A stretch of DNA of 64,000 nucleotides. It comes from Myxococcus fulvus. GTDB lineage: Bacteria; Myxococcota; Myxococcia; Myxococcales; Myxococcaceae. The DNA is taken from positions 124,001 through 188,000 of the forward strand of contig NZ_FOIB01000007.1 in assembly GCF_900111765.1 (NCBI RefSeq), given 5' to 3'. Numbering within the stretch: the stretch's first letter is position 1; each line of letters opens with the position of its first letter. Position numbers and translations under genes: made by a program. The notes beneath the pieces were generated by a model, which saw only the letters and a list, made by a program, of their open reading frames with translations, had not been told where the DNA came from and did not search any database. This document shows positions 37,471 through 47,235 of the stretch, in pieces.

Positions 37471-39651
37471 TCAGCGGTGCGGAGCGGCGTGCGTGCCGCT
37501 CTCCGTCCGGAGCGACTGGGTGGCCAGGCCCGACATGCTCTCCGCCAGCGACTGCACGGAGCGCGTGGCCTCCTGGGTCTCCTGCACCGTCTTCAGCGTG
37601 CGCTGCATCTGTCCGGACAGCTCCTGGATGGCCAGGGCCATCTGCTGGGTGCCCGCGTCCTGCGCGCTCACCGCGGCGGTGATCTGCCGCATGCTGGCGC
37701 TGGAGTCGCCAATCAGCACCGCCAGCTCCTGGAACTGCGCGCTGGAGGTGCGCACCGCGTCCAGGCTCTGCCGCACGCGCTCGTCGCCCTTCTCGCTGAA
37801 CTGGGCCGCCTCGCGCATGCTCGCGCTCACGCCGTTGAGCACCTCGCGGATGCGATGCGTGGCGCGGATGGACTGGTCGGCCAGGCCGCGCATCTCGCGC
37901 GCCACCACGCCGAAGCCCCGGCCACTCTCACCACTGCGCGCCGCCTCGATGGCCGCGTTGATGGCCAGCATGTTGGACTGGTCCGCCAGGTCCTTCACCG
38001 AGTCGACGATGCCGGACACCTCGCGCGTGCGCTCGTCGAGCGCCAGGATCCGCCGCGCCATCTCCGACACCTCGTTGCGGATGGCGGCCAGGTCCCCCAG
38101 CGTGCGCTCCAGCGCGGCGCTGCCCTCGCGGCCCACCTGCTCGGCGCCCTCGGCGGACGCCGCCAGCGAGCTGGCCTTCTCCGCCGTCATCTGCGACGAG
38201 CGGCGGATCTCCTTCACCGTCTGCTCCGCCTCCTGCAGCGCCGCGGCCTGCCGGCTGACACCCTCGGTCTGCTGATCACTCGTGGAGCGCAGCTGCTGCA
38301 CCACCGTGGCCAGCTCCCCGGCGCCCGTGCCCATGCGCTCGGCGAGGTTGCGGACCTCCGCCTGACGCTCCTCCAACTGACGGGTGTGTGCCTCCAGCGA
38401 GCGCACCACCTCGATGGAGCGCCGCGCGACGATGCCCAGCAGCGACAGCGTCAGCGCCAGATAGCCCCAGTGCGACACATTGCCGAACGACACGCTCAGC
38501 ACGCCGATGACCGGCAGCACCGTGAGCGCCAGGAACAACACCAGGCCCGCCAGGCCCCCCATGAAGATGCGCGCGTCGGGGTTGCCACGCCACGCCTCCA
38601 TCGCCGCCACCAGGAAGCACACCAGCAGGATGGTGAAGGAGAAGGGCAGGAAGGGCACCAGGATGCGCTGCGCCGTCCCCAGGTCGATGAAGACGGTGAG
38701 CGCCGCCACCACGCACAGCGCCGTGTAGCCCATGGCGCCCAGCCGGAACCACCGCCGCTGGTTGTCCAGGATGGCGTCCGACACGAACTCGATGAGGCCG
38801 GACACGAGCAGGAAGATGCCCAGCACCGTGAAGCGCGTGGCGGTGATGGGCGCATCCCACAGCGCGTTGGGCATGCCGCTCAATCCCAGCAGCACGAAGC
38901 CGCCGCTGGCGGAGAAGACCGCCAGGCCCGCGAGCATCCGCCGCCGCCAGTGCATCAGGAACGCACCCCCCGAGCCCAGCGCCACCGACAGCAGCAGCAT
39001 GCCCATGACGAACGGCGCCTGGCCGTCACGCGTCACCAACGCGAGCAACTGGTGGCGCGAGCCCACCTGCGCGCCCTGCGCCACGCCGATGTTCGGGTTG
39101 CTCGACTGCACGCGCAGCAGCAGGTGTCCGCCCAGCGCCGAGCGAGGCACCGGCACCAGGTGCCAGGCCATGTTGTCGGACAGCTCCGCGCCCGACGTGT
39201 TCAGCTTGCCGCTGACGTAGATGCGCTGACCGTTGGCGTACGCCTCCACGGCGTTGGTCACTTCGCCGAGCATCACCGCGGGCTCCGCCCACGGGCCTTC
39301 CGGCAACGGGATGCTCAACCACAGGAACGTGTTCGTGCCGCGTCCCGGAGGCGGCTTGTTCGCTTCCATCGTGCGCCAGTCGTCGGCGACGTTGGCCGTC
39401 TGGGCCCACAACGGAATGCCATCCGTTCCGGGAGGAGAGTCGCCCCAGCGATAGCGCCAGCCTTCCTTCAACTGGACGGGAGCGCCTGCCTCCGCGGCCT
39501 TCGCCGTCGGTGAGTGCAGGAGCGCCACGAGCAACGCGCAGCCCATCAGGGCCAGCAGCGCGGCTCGGCGCGATGGGTTGTGAAGCCTCACGGAACCAGC
39601 GTGTGAGGCAAGGCTGTCGAAAGATGTCGGGGTAGGGCGGTGGGCAGCCAT
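37471..39651 (-). CDS. Methyl-accepting chemotaxis protein with DISM-like periplasmic domain and 7 TM helices
   Basis: About 726 residues. After a signal anchor (RRAALLALMGCALLVALLHS), residues ~60-190 form an extracytoplasmic beta domain (GWRYRWGDSPPGTDGIPLWA, LWLSIPLPEG) like 7TMR-DISM sensors. A block of ~7 hydrophobic helices spans ~200-400. The rest is a coiled coil with the MCP hairpin tip (DLADQSNMLAINAAIEAARSGE; RGFGVVAREMRGLADQS). The output would be through CheA/CheW. No che genes are nearby. Start uncertain: ATG 39651 chosen; ATG 39702 and GTG 39591 are possible, and none has a good ribosome-binding site. Confidence 0.88.
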   Translation of the reverse strand: MAAHRPTPTSFDSLASHAGSVRLHNPSRRAALLALMGCALLVALLHSPTAKAAEAGAPVQLKEGWRYRWGDSPPGTDGIPLWAQTANVADDWRTMEANKPPPGRGTNTFLWLSIPLPEGPWAEPAVMLGEVTNAVEAYANGQRIYVSGKLNTSGAELSDNMAWHLVPVPRSALGGHLLLRVQSSNPNIGVAQGAQVGSRHQLLALVTRDGQAPFVMGMLLLSVALGSGGAFLMHWRRRMLAGLAVFSASGGFVLLGLSGMPNALWDAPITATRFTVLGIFLLVSGLIEFVSDAILDNQRRWFRLGAMGYTALCVVAALTVFIDLGTAQRILVPFLPFSFTILLVCFLVAAMEAWRGNPDARIFMGGLAGLVLFLALTVLPVIGVLSVSFGNVSHWGYLALTLSLLGIVARRSIEVVRSLEAHTRQLEERQAEVRNLAERMGTGAGELATVVQQLRSTSDQQTEGVSRQAAALQEAEQTVKEIRRSSQMTAEKASSLAASAEGAEQVGREGSAALERTLGDLAAIRNEVSEMARRILALDERTREVSGIVDSVKDLADQSNMLAINAAIEAARSGESGRGFGVVAREMRGLADQSIRATHRIREVLNGVSASMREAAQFSEKGDERVRQSLDAVRTSSAQFQELAVLIGDSSASMRQITAAVSAQDAGTQQMALAIQELSGQMQRTLKTVQETQEATRSVQSLAESMSGLATQSLRTESGTHAAPHR

Positions 39652-39878
39652 GAGGGGCCCAATGCTCGACCGCGCGATGCATGCCTGTAAATAGGTCTGC
39701 ATCCCCTGACATGTAGGAAAGGTTTGGGAGGCCTTTTCGGGAGGGGCTTTTGCGACCCGGGTTCAAATGCCACAGGGCATCCGGTGCGGGGAAATGACGC
39801 AATATACCGTGAGCCGGGAACATTCGGCCGAGGCGTCGTTGGTGAGTGCGAACCACCCCTCCGAAAGGAACGCACCTC

Positions 39879-41531
39879 ATGCAGCTGACCCGACTCCGTT
39901 GGTGGCCCCTGGTCTTCCTCGCGGGTTGCGCGGGGCCCGAAGTTTCCGAGCCCATCAACAACGCCGAGGCGCTGGACGCGTCTCGCGCCGCCGTCGTCTA
40001 TGCCGCCAGCCACATCCAGGTCGTGAGTGACAGCGCCATTCCGGACACGGGAGGCGTTGCCTCGGCGCGTCACGAGAACTGCCTGGTGCCCAACCAGGAC
40101 CTGAACGGGGACGGCATCCTGGACCCGATTCCGCCGCGCACGCAGCTGCTCATCTACCGGGGCACCACGCTGAGGGGCGTGTGCACCGCCGTGGGCAGCT
40201 CTGGCGGTCCCAACATCCTCATGACGCAGATGGGCTTCCGCAACCGCGTGGACATCGACGCGGACTTCGACGCCAACGGCACCATCGACCTGAACCTGGA
40301 TGGCAACGGCACGGACGACGAGACGACCCACACGCTCACGCTGCCCACGGTGCGCAGCAACTTCGCGGGCGCGGCGGGCGCGAACTGGGACCTGCCCGCG
40401 CTGACGACGCCGTCGGTGTCCGTCGTCACGGGCGGCTCGGCCAACTCGCTGGTGGAGCTCTACAAGCCCCAGTCGGCGCCCAAGGTCCTCTACACCTGGC
40501 CGCACCTGATGGAGAACGGCACCCTGGCCCAGCTGCAGGCGATGGACGCGGCCACGGGCGCGCGGACGTGGGAGACGCTGTGGGGCGCGGGCTTCAACAA
40601 TGCGCAGCGCAACCATCACGAGCTCGACCGGTTCCACATCACCTCCGCCAACCTGCGGCACAGCTGGCCAGCCTTGTCGCTGCACACGGGCGCCGGGGGC
40701 GCGCGCATGCCGTACGCGGTGTCGTTCCACACGCATGGCGCAAGCTGCCCGTCCTCCATCGCCGTGCGCGTGGGCGGGCAGAACGGCGACGACGAGGAGC
40801 AGCCCATGCACCGGGGCGTGGCCGAGGTCATCCGCATGGCCTTCCCCGACTCCGCCTTCGAGGACGGCTCCCGCATCACCTACAAGTGGGGCGACTGCTT
40901 CGACGGCGATGGCTCGGAGAACTTCGTCAACGCGGCCACCGCGTTCTCCAATGGCATCCAGTTGGAGCAGTTCCACGGGTGGATCACCGAGGACCATGAC
41001 GGCGTGCGGACGCGAGGGGCCGTGGTCGCCGCCGCGGTGCGCTCCGTGTTCGACTGCCTGTCGGAGCCCGCCGACGCCTCGTCCGCTCCCTGGTACTACG
41101 GCAACGTGAACAGCGGCGGCACGGGCTACCACGCGTCGGGGCTGTGCCCGGGCTTCATCGCGGACGTGGACATCACCCACGTCTGGTCCGCGTCCCATCC
41201 GATGTACCCCGGCATCCTGAACTGCCCGGCGAACGGCGGCGCCAACGGCCGCGCGCACGTGGACCTGTACCGCGAGCAGACGGCGGCCGGAGGCCAGAAG
41301 CGCTGGGACCGCATCGGCGGTGGACGCATGGACTACGACGCGAGCTGCAACCCGACGCTGAAGGTCCTGAACACGGCGGGCAACTGGGAGACGAACAGCA
41401 CGCTCTTCGCCCCCTCCGCGGCCGACACCACCGTCAACGCGAACCAGACGGTCCGCTTCCGCGCCGTCATCCGGGCCTTCAAGGCGGATGGCACGACGCC
41501 GCTCCCCGCCTTCTTCAACGTCAGCGGGTGA
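39879..41531 (+). CDS. Large lipoprotein with Asp-rich calcium-loop-like motifs, unknown
   Basis: 550 residues from ATG 39879 (AAAGGA upstream). The lipobox is FLAGCAG. Residues ~65-140 contain DLNGDGILD and DADFDANGTIDLNLDGNGTDDE in segments, which resemble dockerin/EF-hand-type calcium loops. The remaining ~400 residues are beta-rich with several Cys (NCLVPNQ, KWGDCFDGDGSE, SGLCPGF, ILNCPANGG), plus His-rich THGASCPSS and NHHELDRFHIT. I do not recognise the family. Expected on the cell surface or in the outer membrane. Confidence 0.65.
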   Translation: MQLTRLRWWPLVFLAGCAGPEVSEPINNAEALDASRAAVVYAASHIQVVSDSAIPDTGGVASARHENCLVPNQDLNGDGILDPIPPRTQLLIYRGTTLRGVCTAVGSSGGPNILMTQMGFRNRVDIDADFDANGTIDLNLDGNGTDDETTHTLTLPTVRSNFAGAAGANWDLPALTTPSVSVVTGGSANSLVELYKPQSAPKVLYTWPHLMENGTLAQLQAMDAATGARTWETLWGAGFNNAQRNHHELDRFHITSANLRHSWPALSLHTGAGGARMPYAVSFHTHGASCPSSIAVRVGGQNGDDEEQPMHRGVAEVIRMAFPDSAFEDGSRITYKWGDCFDGDGSENFVNAATAFSNGIQLEQFHGWITEDHDGVRTRGAVVAAAVRSVFDCLSEPADASSAPWYYGNVNSGGTGYHASGLCPGFIADVDITHVWSASHPMYPGILNCPANGGANGRAHVDLYREQTAAGGQKRWDRIGGGRMDYDASCNPTLKVLNTAGNWETNSTLFAPSAADTTVNANQTVRFRAVIRAFKADGTTPLPAFFNVSG

Positions 41532-41606
41532 GCGGCTCCTCAAGCCCGGGGGTACCGCTGGAGGGGGCGGCCCGCCGGGGTCCGGGGTGGTGGTTGGCGC
41601 CACTCG

Positions 41607-42392
41607 CTAGAAGGCGCGGAAGATGCCTCGCACGCCGAGCGTGAAGAGCGCGTGGAAGCCGTCGTCCACGGCGCTGACGGCGCTGGTCTGCGCGGGCAGG
41701 CCCGTCACCGTGACGGTCTGCTCGCCGGTGCGCACGGTGTAGCTGCCCACGGACGCGGTGATGATGGGGCCCAGCGCCAGGTAGTTGGAGACGCGCACGT
41801 CGCCGCCCACGCTGATGCGCGCGTAGGTGGGGCCCCGGTCCTCCACCCGCGTGTCGATGCGCGCCGGCGCGAAGCCACCCGTGGGCAGGGGCACCTGCGT
41901 GTCACCCTTCACGTGGCTCTTGAGGATCTCCATGCCCACCGACAGGCCGACCCAGGGGTCGAAGCCCGACGCAGGGTTGATGTGGTAGCGGACCTCCGGT
42001 CCGAAGCGCCATTGGTAGTTGTTGCAGTCGAAGTTCTCGGGGCAGGAGATGTCGTTCGTCTTGGTGAAGACCTTCTCCCACGAACCCCAGAGCCCCACGT
42101 AGAAGCGCGGGTTGAGCCGATAGCCCACCTCCGCCAGCAGCGGCAGCGAGGCGTTCGCCGCGTCGGTGATCTTCAGGTCCTCGCGCGCGCCCGTGCGCGA
42201 CGTGCCGTCCTTGTACACATGGCCCAGACCCAGGCCCAGGTTGACGCCTATCGCCACCTGCGGCCCGGACATCCCGTGCGCCGCGCGGACGTCCATCTCC
42301 ACCGCGCCCGACTCGCGCTCCTGTGCCCATGCCGTCCCGGACACTCCCAGGCTGGCGATGACTGCCAGCGTCCAGCGGTGCTTCTTGGCCAT
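41607..42392 (-). CDS. Outer-membrane beta-barrel protein
   Basis: 261 residues with signal peptide (LAVIASLGVSGTAWA). The mature protein shows alternating amphipathic strands (QVAIGVNLGLGLGHV, PLLAEVGYRLNPRFYVGLWGSW, WRFGPEVRYHI, DPWVGLSVGMEIL, TYARISVGGDVRVSNYLALGPIITASVG). It ends with an aromatic Phe (VRGIFRAF), the usual outer-membrane assembly signal. Two Cys (SCPENFDC) may form a loop disulfide. Start 42392 follows GTTGGAGGG. Pore, enzyme or structural role cannot be told. Confidence 0.8.
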   Translation of the reverse strand: MAKKHRWTLAVIASLGVSGTAWAQERESGAVEMDVRAAHGMSGPQVAIGVNLGLGLGHVYKDGTSRTGAREDLKITDAANASLPLLAEVGYRLNPRFYVGLWGSWEKVFTKTNDISCPENFDCNNYQWRFGPEVRYHINPASGFDPWVGLSVGMEILKSHVKGDTQVPLPTGGFAPARIDTRVEDRGPTYARISVGGDVRVSNYLALGPIITASVGSYTVRTGEQTVTVTGLPAQTSAVSAVDDGFHALFTLGVRGIFRAF

Positions 42393-42674
42393 GCGTGCTG
42401 CCCTCCAACGTGACTCGTGGGGTTTCACGGAGGTGGTTGCTCGGGGTGCGCCGCGTGAACCGGACCGGAGGGCCAAGCGTCCGGCGTCGACACATGGCCC
42501 GGCGGGATGTCCGCCGTGGAGCACCCGCCTGCCCGACAGGAGGCGGGGTGGAGAGCGCCGCGCCCCTCGTGTCCGGCGCCTGCGCGCCGTCGCGCGCCCG
42601 CACCGTCCGTCGTCCTGCCTGGAGCGGGGCATCCTCAACATGTCCTCGGACCCCGGAGGGAGGGCCGCGAGCGC

Positions 42675-44654
42675 ATGACGGAGCCGACGCGGGCGAGCAG
42701 CACCCGGAGGCGGGACGGGTGGAGCTGGACGGACCTGTTGCTCGGCCGTCCGCTCACCAGCGCCCAGGCCTCCCACGAGCAGGTGGGCGTGCTCGCCGGC
42801 GTGGCGCTGCTCGGGTTGGACGCGCTGTCCTCCGCGGCCTACGGCCCCGAGGCCGCGCTCACCGTGCTGCGTCCCCTGGGCGGTGGGGGCGTGGGGGTGC
42901 TGCTGCCCATCACCCTGAGCATTGTCGGGCTGCTGGTGGTGGTGGCCACCTCCTATCGGCAGACCATCGCCGCCTATCCGCGCGGCGGCGGGGCCTACAC
43001 CGTGGCGCGCGAGAACCTGGGGCGGCCCGTGGGACTGCTCGCCGCCTCCGCGCTGCTGCTGGACTACCTGCTCAACGTGGCGGTGGGCATCTCCGCGGGC
43101 GTGGGGGCCATCACCTCCGCGTTCCCCGCGCTCCGCCCGCACACGCTCGGCCTCGCGCTGGGGCTGCTCGGCCTGCTCACCCTGGTCAACCTGCGCGGCG
43201 CCCGCGAGGCCGGCGCCCTGTTCCTGCTGCCCACCGCGCTGTTCATCGGCTCACTCGTCGCGCTGCTGGCGATGGGGACCTTCCGCGCGGTGGCCGCCGG
43301 GGGCGCGCCCGTGCCCGTGGTGGCGCCGCCCGCGCTGCCGCCGGTCTCCTCGGGGCTGGGCGTGTGGCTCATCCTCAGGGCCTTCGCCAGCGGCTGCACG
43401 GCCATGACGGGCGTGGAGGCGGTGAGCAACGCGGTGCCGGTGTTCCGCGCGCCCTCGGTCCGCCGCGCTCGCGTCACGCTCTCGCTCATCATCCTGGTGC
43501 TCGTGGTGCTGCTGGTGGGCGTGGCCGTGCTGTGCCGGCTCTATGGCGTGGGGGCGACGGTGCCGGAGGGCCCCGGCTACCAGAGCGTGCTGTCCCAGCT
43601 GCTCGCGGCGGTGACGGGGCGGGGCGTCTTCTATTACGTGGCCATGACGTCCATCCTCGGCGTGCTCGCGCTGTCGGCCAACACCAGCTTCGCGGGCTTC
43701 CCGCGCGTGTGCTGGCTGCTGGCGATGGACCGCTACCTGCCGGTGGCCTTCGTGCACCGCGGCAGGCGGCTGGCCTACTCGCGGGGCATCCTGCTGTTGG
43801 CGGTGCTCGCGGGCGCGCTCATCGTCGCCTCGGGCGCCGTCACGGACCGGCTCATCCCGCTGTTCGCCATCGGCGCGCTCCTGGCCTTCACGCTCTCCCA
43901 GGCGGGGATGGTGGTGTACTGGACGCGCCACCCGTCGGAGGGCTGGCGGTGGCGCCGCGCCCTCAATGGCCTGGGCGCGACGCTGACGGGCGTGGCGCTC
44001 GCCATCGTCTGCGTCGCCAAGTTCACGCATGGCGGCTGGGCCGCCGTCGTGCTCATCCCCCTGGGCGTGCTCCTGTTCAGTCGCGTCCACGCGGCCTACC
44101 TGCGCATGCGCCGGCAGACGGGCCTGTCTCGCCCGCTGCGCCTGGACACCCGAGAGAGCCTGGTGGCGGTGGTGCCGGTGAGCCGCTGGTCCCACGCCTC
44201 GGAGACGGCGCTGCGCTTCGCGTTGGGGCTGTGCCAGGACGTCCGCGCGGTGCACGTGTGCACCGACGACGACGATGTCGTGCCCGGGACGCTCTCGCGC
44301 GAGTGGGCCCGCTTCGTCGAGGAGCCCGCGGTGCGGGCCCGGCTGCACGCGCCCCGGCTGGAGGAGCTGCCCTCGCCGTACCGGGGGCTGGTGCAGCCGC
44401 TGCTGGACTACGTGGACACGCTCCTGGCCGAGGATGACCACCGCACCGTGGCCGTCGTCCTGCCGGAGTTGCTCGAGCGTCAGTGGTATCGCGCCGTCAT
44501 GTATGGCCGCCGCGCGGAGCTGTTGCGCAGCACGCTGCTGTTGTCCGGCGCCCGGCGCGTCGTCGTCATCAGCGTGCCGTGGTACCTGCGCTCGGACCTG
44601 GAGACCCGGGGCCATGCCCCGCTGGAGCCCGGCGCGCCGAGTGCTCCCCACTGA
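42675..44654 (+). CDS. APC-superfamily transporter, KimA-like potassium uptake candidate
   Basis: 659 residues. About 12 membrane segments span residues ~35-470, beginning with LAGVALLGLDALSSAAYGPEA, the sequence typical of the KimA (YdaO) branch, and PRGGGAYTVARENLG. The last ~170 residues are cytoplasmic with USP-like strands (ESLVAVVPVSRWSHASETALRFAL; VRAVHVCTDDDD), as in KimA, where this part dimerises and can bind c-di-AMP. Potassium-proton symport is therefore the best guess; a general amino acid substrate is the alternative. ATG 42675 has GGAGGGAGGG upstream. Confidence 0.8.
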   Translation: MTEPTRASSTRRRDGWSWTDLLLGRPLTSAQASHEQVGVLAGVALLGLDALSSAAYGPEAALTVLRPLGGGGVGVLLPITLSIVGLLVVVATSYRQTIAAYPRGGGAYTVARENLGRPVGLLAASALLLDYLLNVAVGISAGVGAITSAFPALRPHTLGLALGLLGLLTLVNLRGAREAGALFLLPTALFIGSLVALLAMGTFRAVAAGGAPVPVVAPPALPPVSSGLGVWLILRAFASGCTAMTGVEAVSNAVPVFRAPSVRRARVTLSLIILVLVVLLVGVAVLCRLYGVGATVPEGPGYQSVLSQLLAAVTGRGVFYYVAMTSILGVLALSANTSFAGFPRVCWLLAMDRYLPVAFVHRGRRLAYSRGILLLAVLAGALIVASGAVTDRLIPLFAIGALLAFTLSQAGMVVYWTRHPSEGWRWRRALNGLGATLTGVALAIVCVAKFTHGGWAAVVLIPLGVLLFSRVHAAYLRMRRQTGLSRPLRLDTRESLVAVVPVSRWSHASETALRFALGLCQDVRAVHVCTDDDDVVPGTLSREWARFVEEPAVRARLHAPRLEELPSPYRGLVQPLLDYVDTLLAEDDHRTVAVVLPELLERQWYRAVMYGRRAELLRSTLLLSGARRVVVISVPWYLRSDLETRGHAPLEPGAPSAPH

Positions 44655-44977
44655 GCGTCTGCGACTGCAATTGTTTCCGCTCACCCGCGTCAAAACTTTC
44701 CGATTCCGCCGGGACATGCGCCGCGCCTCCCCGCACGTCGACTGCCCCCGGGGATGAGACAGCCTTTCGTCACAGGTCATCCTCGCGCTCTCGGGGCTCC
44801 AGCATTCGGGAATGTCCAAGGCTCTTCGCCCGCTGATGAATAGACATTCACGACCCGAAGGCATCCTCAGTCCGGAAAATATAGATGTTTTGGAAAAAAG
44901 AGACTTCCGGGCACCTTCCGTGCAGGGCGAGTGGCACCCCTTGCCACAAGTCCCCCAAGGGGCGTGGAGGCCTCCGA
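44655..44977. other. Intergenic leader with AT-rich patch and small palindrome
   Basis: 323 bases with no convincing gene. A patch at about 44874-44910 (GGAAAATATAGATGTTTTGG, then AAAAAAGAG) is strikingly AT-rich for this genome and is the likely promoter region of the gene at 44978. GTGGCA (44931-44936) and TGCCAC (44942-44947) form an exact inverted repeat with a 5-base spacer, 30 bases before the start codon. Confidence 0.45.
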
Positions 44978-46630
44978 ATGAATCGCAGCTGTTTCGCAGT
45001 CCTGCTGGGTGGCGCGTTATGGGCCCCGGCAGTCGCGGCACACGACTTCCGAGCGGAGAAGCTCGTGAATGGCGTGAAGCAGGTGTCCGTCAGCACCTAT
45101 CCCACGACGCTGAACTTCACGTTCAGCGCCACCAACATCCACCCCACGCTGGAGTCCATCCTGCTCACGGCGGTGGACCCCTTGCTGACCCAGTGCACGC
45201 TGACCCCGGCGCCGCCGTTGACGGTGCAAGTGGGAGGCAGCGTCACGTACCAGTGTGCGTTCCCCCTGGCGAGCTACGAGGCCTGCCTCGCGCTGGGCGT
45301 GCTCGACACGAATCCCTCGACGCCCAACGAGGACGTGACGTTCACCAACGTCTTCGGCATCACCTGGGACAGCGGCTCGGCGCAGGACGGGGTCAACGTG
45401 CGGTGCGGCCAGGAGCGCATCCTGTCATGTGACGACACCATCTATGTGTCCACGGCGTCCTCCTCGAGCGGCGGACTGCCGGTGGGGCCGTCACGCCTCT
45501 ACGTGTTCGACCCGGCGACGTCCACCCTGGCGCTGCAGGGCGAGGCGTCGGTGCCCTACAACGCCCTTGCCTTCAATCACGTCGATGGCTTCCTGTATGC
45601 CATCGCGTCCGACAGCGTGACGCCGCCGACCTTCATCCGGGTGGATGCCAATGGCTCGGCGACGGCCGTGGCTCCGCTGGTGTCGGGCGCCGCGAACACG
45701 GCGGCCTGGGCCGCGGGCGCCGTCCTGGAGGACGGCACGTTCCTGGGCTTCGAAATCACCTCCAACCACCTGGTCCGCGTCAACACCAGCACGGGCGCGA
45801 CGTTGACGGATGTCGTCGTGGGCACGCCCCAGACGTTCCGCGTGGCGGACTTCGCGGTGAACCCGGTCAATGGGCTGTTGTATGGCTTCAACAGCGCCAC
45901 CCAGCGCGTCACCGTCGTCAACCCGGTGCTGGGCACGTTCACCGACTTCCTCCTGCCCACGCTCATCAATGGCAACCCCTCGGTGGGCAACTCCATGGTG
46001 TCCGCGTTCTTCACCACGGCGGGGGATTTGTATTTCTACGGAACCACGAACCGGGACAACGTGCTGGCCAATACCTTCTACTCGGCGAACCTGGTCACCG
46101 GTGCGCTGACCACCATCACCACGGGTCCGGCGACGCAGTTCGCGGATGGCGCGACGTGTGCCTTCAACGTGGACCCGGGCGAGCCACCGAGGGTGAACAA
46201 GGTGACGCGGGACCACGGCTTCTTCGGCGCCTCCGAGGACGCGCTGGCGGAGTGTCTGGCCCAGGGGCCCATCTCCCTGGGGCAGCTGGGCAAGGTGACC
46301 ACGATGGAGGGCGCGCTGGGCGTGCTGTGGGCCAACCCGGGAATCGCGCAGGACGGCGCCATCCGCTCGGAGCTGGAGTCGCTCAAGGCCCGCGCGGCGC
46401 GTGAGCTGCTCACCGCCACGTGCAACGAGCGCTACTTCGGCACGCCCGCGCCCCAGATGGCCGGGCTGGAGGCGTGGGTGACGCCGCATCCGATGGTGCT
46501 CCAGAAGGCGCTGGGGGAGCTGGAGAAGCACAACCGCTCCGGCGTGCGTCGGGCGGTTCCGTTGAGCAAGAAGGCCTGGAAGCTGGATCCGCTGAAGGGA
46601 CAGGAGCGGGCAGTGGAGCCGCGGTACTGA
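44978..46630 (+). CDS. Secreted protein with beta-propeller-like repeats
   Basis: 550 residues from ATG 44978 (GGAGG upstream), with signal peptide (CFAVLLGGALWAPAVAAH). Residues ~25-150 form a domain with Cys-spaced beta strands. Residues ~160-410 show propeller-like strands (RLYVFDPATSTLAL, YNALAFNHVDGFLYAI, FRVADFAVNPVNGLLYGFN, GDLYFYGTTNRDN). The C-terminal ~130 residues are helical and end in a basic tail. No catalytic motif was found. A 12-base gap to the lipoprotein gene 46643 suggests an operon. Confidence 0.7.
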   Translation: MNRSCFAVLLGGALWAPAVAAHDFRAEKLVNGVKQVSVSTYPTTLNFTFSATNIHPTLESILLTAVDPLLTQCTLTPAPPLTVQVGGSVTYQCAFPLASYEACLALGVLDTNPSTPNEDVTFTNVFGITWDSGSAQDGVNVRCGQERILSCDDTIYVSTASSSSGGLPVGPSRLYVFDPATSTLALQGEASVPYNALAFNHVDGFLYAIASDSVTPPTFIRVDANGSATAVAPLVSGAANTAAWAAGAVLEDGTFLGFEITSNHLVRVNTSTGATLTDVVVGTPQTFRVADFAVNPVNGLLYGFNSATQRVTVVNPVLGTFTDFLLPTLINGNPSVGNSMVSAFFTTAGDLYFYGTTNRDNVLANTFYSANLVTGALTTITTGPATQFADGATCAFNVDPGEPPRVNKVTRDHGFFGASEDALAECLAQGPISLGQLGKVTTMEGALGVLWANPGIAQDGAIRSELESLKARAARELLTATCNERYFGTPAPQMAGLEAWVTPHPMVLQKALGELEKHNRSGVRRAVPLSKKAWKLDPLKGQERAVEPRY

Positions 46631-46642
46631 GAGGGGGATGAC

Positions 46643-47164
46643 ATGTCGACGAATCCAAACTGGAAGATCCTGTCCGGAGTGTTCCTGGCGCTGTCGCTGA
46701 CCGCGTGTGACGGCGGCGAGACGGTGCCCACCGAGGTCCCCGAGGGGGACCGCTTCGAGCTGCGCCTGCTGGGGCAGGACGCCGAGGACTACGAGAAGCT
46801 GATGCTGGGCGTGGGGCGCGTGGAGGTGATGGTGCAGGGCCGGCGGGTGCCGTTCCAGCTGTCGCCCTCGGCGCGGGCCATGGACCTGGCGCGCACGGAC
46901 CACGCCTATCTGCTGGGGTACTTCTACCTGCCGGCGGAGGCGGACGCGGCGGACGTCCGGGTGCACTTCGATGACGTGGGCGCGTTCCGGGAGTCGGGCG
47001 TGACGGGCCTCATCAACGCGCGCTCGGGCTCGCTGCTGTTCACGACCAAGCGCGTGGAGCTGGAGAAGCGCAAGCACGTCGTCGTCCAGCTGCACCTGAA
47101 CGACAGTCTCTTCCAGGGACGTGGCTCGAGGGTGTTGTTGCCCTCGACGTTCGTCGTCCACTGA
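46643..47164 (+). CDS. Small lipoprotein, unknown
   Basis: 173 residues with lipobox SLTACDG. The mature protein is beta-rich (DRFELRLLGQDAEDYEKLMLGVGRVEVMVQGRRVPF in parts; HVVVQLHLNDSLF), resembling a transthyretin- or DUF4382-like fold. It follows the propeller protein gene by 12 bases, and the pair may form an envelope complex. No specific function can be assigned. Confidence 0.65.
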   Translation: MSTNPNWKILSGVFLALSLTACDGGETVPTEVPEGDRFELRLLGQDAEDYEKLMLGVGRVEVMVQGRRVPFQLSPSARAMDLARTDHAYLLGYFYLPAEADAADVRVHFDDVGAFRESGVTGLINARSGSLLFTTKRVELEKRKHVVVQLHLNDSLFQGRGSRVLLPSTFVVH

Positions 47165-47235
47165 AAGAACGGTGGGGGGAGGGGGGCTGCTCGCTGGGGG
47201 CCGTGAGGTCTCCAGCGGGCAGTGGTGTTTTCGGG

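Noticed and set aside
44930..44950. Sigma-54 promoter reading of TGGCACCCCTTGC
   Set aside because: The GG and GC elements are 8 bases apart instead of 10; the sequence is better explained as an inverted repeat.
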